Assembly (NCBI RefSeq): GCF_938045595.1
Contig: NZ_CALIBB010000124.1
Location: 1-15,693, forward strand
DNA: 15,693 nucleotides
DNA from: an uncultured Campylobacter sp.
GTDB taxonomy: Bacteria > Campylobacterota > Campylobacteria > Campylobacterales > Campylobacteraceae
Reading direction: 5' to 3'
Positions 7,908-14,457 of the stretch are shown in pieces; the stretch's first letter is position 1, and every line of letters starts with the position of its first letter. The notes below the pieces were generated by a model, which searched no databases, was not told where the DNA came from, and was given only the letters and a program-made list of their open reading frames with translations. A program made the position numbers and the translations under genes.

Positions 7908-7952
7908 TTAGCCCTTAATCGGCACGTAGCCGCTATTTTGAAATCTTTGCAT
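7908..7952 (-). pseudogene. C-terminal remnant of a second PstS-like gene
   Basis: A short minus-strand stretch encodes QNSGYVPIKG followed by TAA. This is almost the same as the last residues of the intact PstS-like protein (ENSGYVPIRG). A 24-base stretch (7916-7939) is identical to 8581-8604. The homology continues beyond the identity through the stop codon with synonymous or conservative changes (ATT AAG GGC TAA against ATT AGA GGT TAA), as expected for diverged coding copies. An in-frame TGA lies about 12 bases upstream of the matching part, so nothing longer survives. It is best read as the tail of a deleted paralogue. Confidence 0.65.
7916..7939. repeat. 24-bp direct repeat, copy 1
   Basis: The sequence starting TAATCGGCACGTAGCC recurs exactly at 8581-8604, 665 bp away in the same orientation. 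The two copies bracket the 147-aa membrane-protein gene and the 22-codon ORF. Both encode the PstS-like C-terminal tail on the minus strand. Confidence 0.9.
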
Positions 7953-8014
7953 AGTGCAGACATGTCAAAGTGTATCGTCGAATCTCAAACACTCGACTCG
8001 GTTAAATTTGCGTT

Positions 8015-8458
8015 TTATTCGGCCGTAAGACTGTGTAATGAAAGCCAATATAACACGACCGCAACGACGATCGCTACGACTGCAGTAATGGCGAGATTTC
8101 TTGCCCTACACCTCGTTCTGTCTTTAATAAATTGAATCAAATTTGAGATAAAAACTATAATCGGGGTCATAAATATAACCGCCCTCACGACTTTAAGAAT
8201 GATTTGTTCGTAATCTATAGAAGCAGGACTAAATATAAGCATAAATAAAGCTCCAGTGGGCGATAGAAGTGCACACAACGTCGCACCGTATATAATTAAA
8301 GATAGGATCCCAGCGATAGTTAAATCCATTTCCAGCCTCTGCCGATCTGCACCGCTATAGCTAGAGCGAAGCCCAAATATACAAACGATAACGCAAAGAA
8401 GTGGCGCTACATAGATAAATATACAAAAATTATCAAAGCAAAACGATAAAAAATCCAT
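8015..8458 (-). CDS. Hypothetical four-helix membrane protein (147 aa)
   Basis: I do not recognise this family. Hydrophobic stretches lie at about residues 10-30, 46-77, 88-110 and 121-139. The ATG has a strong ribosome binding site (AAGGAA). The last 50 residues (TPIIVFI, then FIKDR with a basic RxR loop, then a hydrophobic helix ending near YWLSLHSL) resemble the 74-aa protein at 9668-9892 (LPIVSFI, FIRSK, RRRK, FLWLLNSAL) in order and spacing. It lies between the intact PstS-like gene and the tail of a lost PstS-like copy. It is therefore probably part of a duplicated membrane-protein/PstS cassette. The exact role is unknown. Confidence 0.7.
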   Translation of the reverse strand: MDFLSFCFDNFCIFIYVAPLLCVIVCIFGLRSSYSGADRQRLEMDLTIAGILSLIIYGATLCALLSPTGALFMLIFSPASIDYEQIILKVVRAVIFMTPIIVFISNLIQFIKDRTRCRARNLAITAVVAIVVAVVLYWLSLHSLTAE

Positions 8459-8502
8459 ACATTTCCTTTCTTGCTACGCCAATGCGATTTGGTGTACAAA
8501 TT

Positions 8503-8571
8503 TTATTTTACAAGCGGTAATTTTAAAAGCTGCAAACTAACTAAAATCACAACTGCCGCGATCAGTACCAA
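8503..8571 (-). CDS. Possible 22-aa single-helix membrane peptide
   Basis: A TTG-started ORF begins one base after the stop of the PstS-like gene and has AGAGG about six bases upstream. It encodes a very hydrophobic peptide beginning MVLIAAVVILVSLQLL and ending in a Lys, enough for one membrane helix. Placement and ribosome binding site favour translation by coupling. The short length and TTG start mean that chance cannot be excluded. It might also be a vestige of the 45-aa membrane protein of the same cassette. Confidence 0.35.
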   Translation of the reverse strand: MVLIAAVVILVSLQLLKLPLVK

Positions 8572-8572
8572 T

Positions 8573-9520
8573 TTAACCTCTAATCGGCACGTAGCCGCTA
8601 TTTTCGATGATGCTTTGCCCCTGCGGCGAAAGGATCCAATCTATCAGCGTGCGGATATTTTCGTTTTTGTTGTTTTCATCGTAAACCGCGTAAATTTCGG
8701 CTACGAGCGGGTATTTGCGGCTAGCGATATTTTCTTTATTCGGATACGCGCCGTTTAGGCTAAGCATCTTCACGCCGCCGTTTCGCACGATCCCCTCGAC
8801 GTAGTATCGAAACGAAAAGCCGATAGCGCTGCCGAAAAAGCCCGTGATCTTACGCTTGGGCTGCGTCTTACTCATAAATTTCAAAAACGCGCTCTGGCTG
8901 CCGCTGCCCGCATTTCGCTGCACGGCATCTATTCGCATGCGCTCGCCGCCTAGCTGCGACCAATCGTCAAACTCCCCAGAATAGATCCCTCGCACCTGAT
9001 CCACGGTTAAATTTGAAATTTTATTATTCGCATTTATGATAAAGACGAACGCCTCCAGCCCGATCGGCACAAAGCGCAAGTTCGCTCCTTTTTCGCGCGC
9101 ATAATCAAGCTGCTGCTTCGAAGGGGCGGCGACGAAAATGAGATCCGCCTCGCCGTCGCTTATGGCCTTGTATGCGCCGCGGGTATTGCTAAATTTAAGC
9201 CTGCTAACATTTGTGAAATTTTGCCCGTCAAATTCCACGCTTTCCTTCGGATAGTTCGCCGCGACGAACGCCGAAAAGATGGGATACAAAGCCGCTGCGC
9301 CGTCGATTATAGGCAGATCGCCGCTAAGTTTTAAGCTAGAGTTAACCCGCACGATCTGCGAGTCCTGCTCAAACGGCAGAAATTTATGCAGCTCGATCGA
9401 TTTGGCCTGCATCTCGGCGCTGCTTTGATTTACGTATCGCTTCACGACGAGGCGGTAAAACGCAAAATCGAAAGCCGCCAAGATAAACACCAGAAAAATG
9501 GCGATAATTGCACGCTTCAT
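8573..9520 (-). CDS. PstS-like substrate-binding protein with N-terminal membrane anchor
   Basis: A periplasmic binding-protein fold of the phosphate-binding (PstS/PBP-like) type: the first ligand-loop region DGAAALYP (73-80), the ADLIFVAAPS segment (125-134) and the oxyanion-binding motif RNAGSGSQ (202-209). It ends in the usual GQSIIENSGYVPI. Residues 4-24 form one hydrophobic helix without a clear signal-peptidase or lipobox site, so the protein is probably anchored rather than released. No pst permease or ATPase genes follow; two tiny membrane-protein genes precede it instead. It may therefore work in sensing, or with a permease encoded elsewhere. The ATG is two bases after the stop of the 45-aa gene and has CGGAAAC upstream. 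Phosphate as ligand is an inference. Confidence 0.8.
   Translation of the reverse strand: MKRAIIAIFLVFILAAFDFAFYRLVVKRYVNQSSAEMQAKSIELHKFLPFEQDSQIVRVNSSLKLSGDLPIIDGAAALYPIFSAFVAANYPKESVEFDGQNFTNVSRLKFSNTRGAYKAISDGEADLIFVAAPSKQQLDYAREKGANLRFVPIGLEAFVFIINANNKISNLTVDQVRGIYSGEFDDWSQLGGERMRIDAVQRNAGSGSQSAFLKFMSKTQPKRKITGFFGSAIGFSFRYYVEGIVRNGGVKMLSLNGAYPNKENIASRKYPLVAEIYAVYDENNKNENIRTLIDWILSPQGQSIIENSGYVPIRG
8581..8604. repeat. 24-bp direct repeat, copy 2
   Basis: Exact copy of 7916-7939. It lies within the last codons of the intact PstS-like gene. Confidence 0.9.
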
Positions 9521-9521
9521 C

Positions 9522-9659
9522 TTAGTTTCCGTTTGCGATATAGGAGATGATCGAGCATTTACTCTGAAGATATAGCGCCGCTGCGACTAGCGCGCAAACG
9601 CTAATCGCCCAAGCCGTAAATATTACGGCGATCGTTTTTTGAAAAATTTCATCGCTCAT
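9522..9659 (-). CDS. Small membrane protein (45 aa)
   Basis: An ATG-started ORF encodes MSDEIFQKTIAVIFTAW, then a hydrophobic stretch (about residues 9-32) and a polar tail ending SYIANGN. It fits exactly between two genes: 8 bases separate it from the stop of the 74-aa gene, and its TAA is followed one base later by the ATG of the PstS-like gene. The PstS-like gene's ribosome binding site lies within the last codons of this ORF. That packing strongly suggests a real translated gene. A GTGAGA sequence upstream is a weak ribosome binding site. It is probably an inner-membrane partner of the anchored PstS-like protein. I know of no family. Confidence 0.65.
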   Translation of the reverse strand: MSDEIFQKTIAVIFTAWAISVCALVAAALYLQSKCSIISYIANGN

Positions 9660-9667
9660 TTTGTGTC

Positions 9668-9892
9668 TCACATATGCGCAAGCGCGCTGTTAAGCAGCCA
9701 TAAAAAGCCGACCACCGCGCCCGTGGAACACGCAAGCGCAAGCGCAGAGAGGATCAGAAAAATTTTATCCTTTCTGCGGCGCGCGGGTTCGTTTTTTGAT
9801 CTGATAAATTTTACTAAACGCACGACAAACCAAATAAACGAAACGATCGGCAGCGCGAACAAAAGGAAAATAAAAACCGAGAAAGAATCCAT
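9668..9892 (-). CDS. Small two-helix membrane protein (74 aa)
   Basis: Two membrane segments (about residues 5-28 and 45-70) are joined by a strongly basic loop (KFIRSKNEPARRRKDK). The ATG has a good ribosome binding site (GAAGGTGAG). It is the first gene of a three-gene run with the 45-aa protein and the anchored PstS-like protein. Its second half resembles the C-terminal part of the 147-aa protein downstream. I do not recognise the family. A structural or regulatory subunit of a PstS-like membrane complex is a reasonable guess from position. Confidence 0.7.
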   Translation of the reverse strand: MDSFSVFIFLLFALPIVSFIWFVVRLVKFIRSKNEPARRRKDKIFLILSALALACSTGAVVGFLWLLNSALAHM

Positions 9893-9970
9893 ATCTCACC
9901 TTCAAAATTTAATACGCAAAGCGATATTTCAACGCAATGCGAGCGCAAAATTTTAGACAGCCTATACGCA

Positions 9971-10032
9971 CGCCGCTGGTTTAAAATTTCAGCCAAGCGG
10001 CGCGTCTTTGCAAATTCATTCTAGCAAAGACG
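9971..10032. other. Two adjacent stem-loops downstream of hisB
   Basis: The first inverted repeat pairs CGCCGCTGG (9971-9979) with CCAAGCGGCG (9993-10002, one bulged A). The second pairs CGTCTTTGC (10003-10011) with GCAAAGACG (10024-10032) perfectly around a 12-base loop. They abut exactly and lie about 105-165 bases past the hisB stop. No T-run follows on either strand, so they are not classical intrinsic terminators. They could stabilise the 3' end of the hisB mRNA or form a structured leader for the 74-aa gene. Confidence 0.5.
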
Positions 10033-10137
10033 GAATTTCGCGGATTTTAAGCGAGCGGCGAGAGTAAAATTTCAAGCGCCGATAAAATTTCAAAACCGCG
10101 AATTGCTAATTTTGTTAAATTTAGCGCGCATTTACCG

Positions 10138-10716
10138 CTATAAAACGCCCTTAGTGCTAGGCACGCCGGCGCGCTCGTTGATACTTATCGCGCGACGAAA
10201 TGCGACGGCAAACGCCTTAAACGCGGCTTCTGCTACGTGATGCAGATTTTCGCCGCGGATCTGGCTTAGATGCAGCGTTAAATTTGCGTTGAAAGCCAGA
10301 GCGCGGAAAAATTCCTCCACGAGCTCGGCGTCGAATTCGCCGATCTTACCGCGCTTTAGGCTCGGGCAATCAAATACCAAAAACGCGCGGTTGGAAAAAT
10401 CAAGCGCGGCGCTTACGGCGGCTTCGTCCATCACGACGACGCTATCGCCGAAGCGTTCGATGTTTTGCGCGGGATAGATCGCCTCTTTGATCGCGCTTCC
10501 GAGCACGATGCCGCAGTCCTCGACGCTGTGGTGAAAATCAACCTGTAAATCGCCCTCGCAGCGCAGATTCAGATCGATCCACGCGTGCTTGGCAAACGCG
10601 CTAAGCATATGATCGAAAAAACCGATGCCCGTTTGTATCTGCGCCGCGCCGCGCCCGTAAAGCTCCAGCTCAAGCTCGATTTTGGTCTCTTTCGTAGCCC
10701 TATTTTTGCTTATCAT
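10138..10716 (-). CDS. hisB: Imidazoleglycerol-phosphate dehydratase (monofunctional HisB)
   Basis: It catalyses dehydration of imidazole glycerol phosphate to imidazole acetol phosphate in histidine synthesis in the cytoplasm. The metal-binding His/Glu motifs are present: FFDHM with His36, FHHSVEDCGI (61-70), ELVEEFF (131-137) and LHHVAEAAFKAFA (158-170). The C-terminus ends in PSTKGVL. At 192 residues it is the monofunctional form without the N-terminal phosphatase domain found in E. coli. The ATG has AAGGA at good spacing. dsbD lies 48 bp upstream in the same direction. In other Campylobacter I recall hisB next to kdsC; here the PstS-like cassette and a 245-bp gap separate them. Confidence 0.96.
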   Translation of the reverse strand: MISKNRATKETKIELELELYGRGAAQIQTGIGFFDHMLSAFAKHAWIDLNLRCEGDLQVDFHHSVEDCGIVLGSAIKEAIYPAQNIERFGDSVVVMDEAAVSAALDFSNRAFLVFDCPSLKRGKIGEFDAELVEEFFRALAFNANLTLHLSQIRGENLHHVAEAAFKAFAVAFRRAISINERAGVPSTKGVL

Positions 10717-10764
10717 CGCGCAATCCTTAAAACTAAATTTTGTTTGAAATCTATCTAAATTTCA

Positions 10765-12738
10765 CTAAATTTCGGTTAAAATTTCGGCTAGCTTTTCGGA
10801 ATTTACGCTACCGATCTGGCGCAGATTCGCAATCTCGGCGCCCTCTTTAAAAAACAGAATCGTAGGCGGGCCGAATACGTTAAAATGCGCTTTTATCGCT
10901 CTATTTTGCTCGCTATCTTCGCTAAGATCGATCTTTAAAAGGCTAAATTTATCAAGAGCGCCCGCAAGAGCGGGATCTGCGAACGCTCGCTCGCTCTGCT
11001 CGCAATTTTTACACCAGCTAGCCCAAAAATCGACTATCACGGGCTTTTTGGAATTTTCTATTTCGCCCTGCAGCTGCGCCAGATCGCGCACAAACGAAAA
11101 ATGCGCGCCGCTTAAATTTCTAGCGCGAGAAATTTCGCCTGCTTGCAAGCTCTCGCCGCCGGGGCCGCCGCTGGAATATCTCGTGCTTTGCGGGATTAGA
11201 TTACCAAGCGGCCTGGAAAAATCTTTCGCACCGCTGGCAAAGCCCGCGAGCAGCAGCGCCGAATACAGCGCGATTACGAGGGCTAAAGCGCGCTTGATAC
11301 CGCCCGCGCCGCCGTCAAACAGCCCCAAAAATCCTGCGAAGATCGCGCCTAAAACCGCGTAAATCAGCAGGCTTAAATTTTCGCCGATGAGCGTGCGCGA
11401 AATCCACACCGCCGTAAAAAGCAGCAAAAAGCCGAAAATTTTAGGTACCGCCTCCATCCAAGCTCCGGGTCTAGGCAGTGCGCCGCCGAGCCCCACCACA
11501 AGCAGTAGCGCGCCGCTTCCGAGCCCCAGCGCAAAAAGAGCCGCCGCGCCCAGCAGAACGTCGCCACTGCCCGCGATGTAAACGAGCGCGCCTGCAAGCG
11601 GAGCGGAGATGCACGGCGATACGACGAGCGCCGAGATAAGCCCCATCGAAAAAACTCCGATCAGACCGCCAGCATTTTCGCTTTTGCTATTTAAGAAGCT
11701 TTGAAAGCGCGCAGGCAAGCGGATCTCATAAAATCCGAACATCGAAAACGCGAGCGCGGCGAATATGAGCGAGGTTAGGATCAGCGCGGGCGGAGTTTGC
11801 AGCAGGCCCTGTAAATTTTGCCCGAAAACAGCTACGAAAGCCCCTAAAATCGCATATGAGCTCGCCATCCCAAAAATATACGCGAGGCTTACGGCGAGGC
11901 TCGTTTTCGCGCTCGGCTTCGAGGAGGTTTTTGCCACGATGATCGACGAGAGGATCGGGATGAGCGGATAGACGCAAGGGCTTAGCGAGAGCAGCACGCC
12001 GTAGCCGAAAAACAGCGCGATCGCCGCGATGAAGCTCTTGCCGCTAAGAACGTTTAAAATTTTATCCTGTTCGGAGATGGAATTTGCGCCGCGAGAAGTT
12101 TTTTGCGCGGAGGTTTCGTCGGAATTTACCGCAGCGCTTTCCGCCGAGCTCGCCGCGGAATTTGCCGCTGCCTGCGAGTTTGCCTCAGAATTTGCCGCGG
12201 CGCCCGAAGCTGCGGTATTGCTTTCAAAATTTAAATTCCCGCTCTGTGCGCTGTACGTGTCAGAAATATGCGCGGAATTTGCGCCGCTTCGGTATCTTTT
12301 CAGCTCGGAGTTTGAAATTTTGCTGATCTTATAACCCTCCACCACGCGCTTGAAGCTAAAGCCGAACTGCTGCGGCTGATAGCAAAAGCCCGACTTCGTG
12401 CAGCCCAAAAAATCGCCGTTAAGTACGAAATCATCGCTGTCTGCGGCATTTGCAAGTACGAGGCCTAAAGGCACGGCGATGCTAAATTTGCCCTCGTAAA
12501 TTTTATAATCCTTGTATTCGGTCGCGGCGGGCAGATTTATTAAATTCGTCACCTCCGCACTGCCGATGAAAATTTTTATCTCGTTTTGATAGAGATAGAC
12601 CCCGTCCGCGATATCAAAGCTTAACGTTACGCCATCGCTTTGCGCCGCCACGTTAAGCTTGAACGCATCGGAGGGCTTTAGGGGCTCGGCGCCCAAGCCT
12701 AAAAGAAAAAACGCTGCCAAAATCAGTGATCTGATCAA
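10765..12738 (-). CDS. dsbD: Thiol:disulfide interchange protein DsbD
   Basis: DsbD moves electrons from cytoplasmic thioredoxin across the inner membrane to periplasmic disulfide reductases and cytochrome-c maturation partners. A short signal peptide (1-17) is followed by the N-terminal periplasmic domain with its Cys pair (C113, C119 in GCTKSGFCYQP). The CcdA-like membrane domain has LSPCVYP (C255) and VSPCISAP (C376). The C-terminal thioredoxin domain has WASWCKNCE (C576, C579). All six redox Cys are present. Residues about 150-222 form an Ala/Ser/Asn-rich linker much longer than usual, and a second Gly/Ser-rich linker (about 515-545) precedes the thioredoxin domain. The start is TTG, supported by AAAGGA upstream and by the signal peptide that begins there. 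It is followed by hisB. Confidence 0.95.
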   Translation of the reverse strand: MIRSLILAAFFLLGLGAEPLKPSDAFKLNVAAQSDGVTLSFDIADGVYLYQNEIKIFIGSAEVTNLINLPAATEYKDYKIYEGKFSIAVPLGLVLANAADSDDFVLNGDFLGCTKSGFCYQPQQFGFSFKRVVEGYKISKISNSELKRYRSGANSAHISDTYSAQSGNLNFESNTAASGAAANSEANSQAAANSAASSAESAAVNSDETSAQKTSRGANSISEQDKILNVLSGKSFIAAIALFFGYGVLLSLSPCVYPLIPILSSIIVAKTSSKPSAKTSLAVSLAYIFGMASSYAILGAFVAVFGQNLQGLLQTPPALILTSLIFAALAFSMFGFYEIRLPARFQSFLNSKSENAGGLIGVFSMGLISALVVSPCISAPLAGALVYIAGSGDVLLGAAALFALGLGSGALLLVVGLGGALPRPGAWMEAVPKIFGFLLLFTAVWISRTLIGENLSLLIYAVLGAIFAGFLGLFDGGAGGIKRALALVIALYSALLLAGFASGAKDFSRPLGNLIPQSTRYSSGGPGGESLQAGEISRARNLSGAHFSFVRDLAQLQGEIENSKKPVIVDFWASWCKNCEQSERAFADPALAGALDKFSLLKIDLSEDSEQNRAIKAHFNVFGPPTILFFKEGAEIANLRQIGSVNSEKLAEILTEI

Positions 12739-12846
12739 ATTTTATCCTTTGAAATTTTTTCCTACATTCTAACGTAATAAGTATGAATTTATAGTGTAAT
12801 CTAAAGAACTTTTTTGTAAAATTCCTTAAAATTTTTAGGAGGCGAT
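12739..12846. promoter_or_regulatory. Divergent promoter region between dsbD and ppk2
   Basis: This 108-bp gap must hold the start signals for both directions. Candidate -10 elements overlap: TATAGT on plus (12790-12795) for ppk2 and TATAAA on minus (12788-12793) for dsbD. Campylobacter sigma-70 promoters often lack a clear -35, so these are guesses. The ppk2 Shine-Dalgarno AGGAGG is at 12837-12842. Confidence 0.35.
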
Positions 12847-13749
12847 ATGAGCAAAGAGATCAAAACCGAAACAGGCGAAATAGCACTGAAAGAGATAGAA
12901 TTTAAAAGCTCAAAGTACGAAAAAATCTCGTTCAAAGACTACGAAACGCTGCTTGAGAGATACCAGATCGAGCTTTTGAAGCTACAAAAATTCGTAAAAG
13001 AAAAAGGTTTAAAAATTTTAATTTTGATGGAAGGGCGCGACGCGGCGGGCAAAGGCGGCACGATCAAGCGTTTAACCGAGCATCTAAATCCGCGCGGATG
13101 CCGTATCGTAGCGCTCGAAAAACCGAGCAATGTCGAAAAGACGCAGTGGTATTTCCAGCGCTATGTCGCGCACCTACCCAGCGGCGGCGAGATCACGATC
13201 TTTGACCGCAGCTGGTACAACCGCGCGATGGTCGAGCCGGTGATGGGCTTTTGCACCCACGCCGAACACAAAGATTTCCTGCGTCAAGTGCCTAAATTTG
13301 AGGAGCTTTTGGTAAGTGCAGGGATAATTTTGTTTAAATTTTACTTTTCGGTCTCCAAAGAGGAGCAAAAAAGGCGCTTTGAATCGCGCCGTACCGATCC
13401 GCTGAAGCAATACAAGCTTTCGCCGGTGGATGCGAGATCGCAGGAGCTGTGGAATCAATACACGCTCGCAAAATACTCGATGCTGCTCGCTTCAAATACC
13501 GAGTTTGCGCCGTGGACGATCCTAGATAGCAACGACAAAAAGATCGCGCGGCTAAACGCCTTTCGCTGCATACTCTCGCGCATAGACTATCCCGAAAAGA
13601 TCGATGCAAAGGAGCTTGCGGTGGATCCAAACCTCGTGCGAAACGGCGCCAGGGAGATAGTGCTAATGGAGGATAGCCAAAAAAGCGAGGCTTGGCGCAA
13701 GCTGGAAAGCCCCTCTCGCAAGAACAAGAAGGATAAGAAAAAAGGCTAA
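12847..13749 (+). CDS. ppk2: Polyphosphate kinase 2 (PPK2 family)
   Basis: PPK2 enzymes transfer phosphate between polyphosphate and nucleoside di- or monophosphates in the cytoplasm; class I members mainly make GTP or ATP from polyphosphate. Walker A is GRDAAGKGGT (63-72). A Walker B-type segment, IFDRSWYNRAMVEPVMGF (118-135), follows, and then the lid region RRFESRRTDPLKQYKLSPVD (176-195). A single PPK2 domain of about 300 residues points to class I. The last 15 residues are a Lys/Arg-rich tail. The ATG has a perfect AGGAGG ribosome binding site four bases upstream. It is the only clear housekeeping gene on the plus strand here. It ends about 115 bp before a degenerate CRISPR array. Confidence 0.95.
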   Translation: MSKEIKTETGEIALKEIEFKSSKYEKISFKDYETLLERYQIELLKLQKFVKEKGLKILILMEGRDAAGKGGTIKRLTEHLNPRGCRIVALEKPSNVEKTQWYFQRYVAHLPSGGEITIFDRSWYNRAMVEPVMGFCTHAEHKDFLRQVPKFEELLVSAGIILFKFYFSVSKEEQKRRFESRRTDPLKQYKLSPVDARSQELWNQYTLAKYSMLLASNTEFAPWTILDSNDKKIARLNAFRCILSRIDYPEKIDAKELAVDPNLVRNGAREIVLMEDSQKSEAWRKLESPSRKNKKDKKKG

Positions 13750-13798
13750 ATCTTGCCAATGAAGATTACTTGCTAGGGAGGCTTGCTGGGAATTGCTC

Positions 13799-13819
13799 AT
13801 TAGGAATTTATGTCCTAAT
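13799..13819 (+). terminator. Weak stem-loop downstream of ppk2
   Basis: ATTAGGA (13799-13805) pairs with TCCTAAT (13813-13819) around a 7-base loop, about 50 bp past the ppk2 stop. It is A+T-rich and lacks a following T-run, so terminator function is doubtful. Confidence 0.25.
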
Positions 13820-13865
13820 ATATAGAAACGCATTGGATTTTACAGCTTTTCATTTAAAATCTTTA

Positions 13866-14158
13866 GCAAGATTCCATCCTGTTGGGAATTGAAACAATTT
13901 CATTGTGCAAATGCTAGACCCATATTTGACAAGTAGAATTCCATCCCGTTGGGAATTGAAACTTCTGCCACTGCATTTTATAGCGTCCCGCAGGAATGTG
14001 GAATAATTCTATCCTTTGGGAATTGAAACGTATAAATGGGCTTATTGCACGATTTGCGTAGGCGGTAGAATTCATCTTGTTGAAATCAAAACGGATTTAC
14101 GCGATACACCTTTTGCGGCAGGAATGGGTAGAATTCTCATCTCGCTAGAAAATTTAAA
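13866..14158 (+). CRISPR. Degenerate CRISPR array, five eroding repeats
   Basis: Repeat units start at 13866, 13933, 14000, 14065 and 14128, with periods of 67, 67, 65 and 63 bp and four spacers of 35-37 bp. Only the second copy (13933-13962) is a perfect match to the 30-bp consensus of the other arrays. The first has four substitutions. The third keeps the 3' part (TTGGGAATTGAAAC) but is scrambled at the 5' end. The fourth has lost single bases and has substitutions. The fifth keeps only GTAGAATTC and a CATC. The ATTGAAAC ends set the crRNA strand as plus, the same as the array at 38-132. Decay rises toward the distal end. It is probably an inactive remnant. No cas gene is adjacent. Confidence 0.85.
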
Positions 14159-14457
14159 AGATTAGTTGCGGCTGGGATAAGATACAGAATGGGGCACTTA
14201 TGTGAAATTTCATTCGGTTTCAATTTGCCCACCAAATATATTAAATTTATAGGTTACGAATAAAATTTTGAAGTTACTTATAGATTAAAATTTTAACGAA
14301 CTGTATATTTGCCACAATATAAATAGATTTAAATGCAACTCATTTAGTAGCAAATTCCAAAATATTTGTAAAAATGCACGCTAGGGATCTTAAAAGCTAG
14401 GTTAAAGAAGGAATTCTGCATTAATTTCAATTAAATTTACGCCATAAATTTAAGATC
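14159..14457. other. A+T-rich gap without a supported gene
   Basis: I find no supported gene in these 299 bp. It is A+T-rich, with isolated TTTAAATTT-like words. Confidence 0.5.

Noticed and set aside
9814..9996. 60-codon minus-strand frame overlapping the 74-aa gene
   Set aside because: It overlaps the 74-aa gene and its good ribosome binding site, and its product is not protein-like.
11048..12334. Plus-strand and alternate minus frames over dsbD
   Set aside because: They are G+C-driven shadows of dsbD, which keeps all six redox cysteines in one frame.
13334..13759. 141-codon minus-strand frame opposite the ppk2 3' end
   Set aside because: It is antisense to ppk2, rich in Arg, Cys and Ser, and lacks any recognisable motif.
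13770..13799. TGGGAATTG word upstream of the middle array, similar to the 3' half of the repeat
   Set aside because: It is 96 bp from the first repeat, out of phase with the 63-67 bp period, and the 5' half does not match.
14217..14242. GTTTCAATT followed by tgCCCAcc, resembling the start of a repeat in minus orientation
   Set aside because: Only the first nine bases and a short CCCA match. It is in the opposite orientation to the nearby array and is not supported by a second copy at the right spacing.
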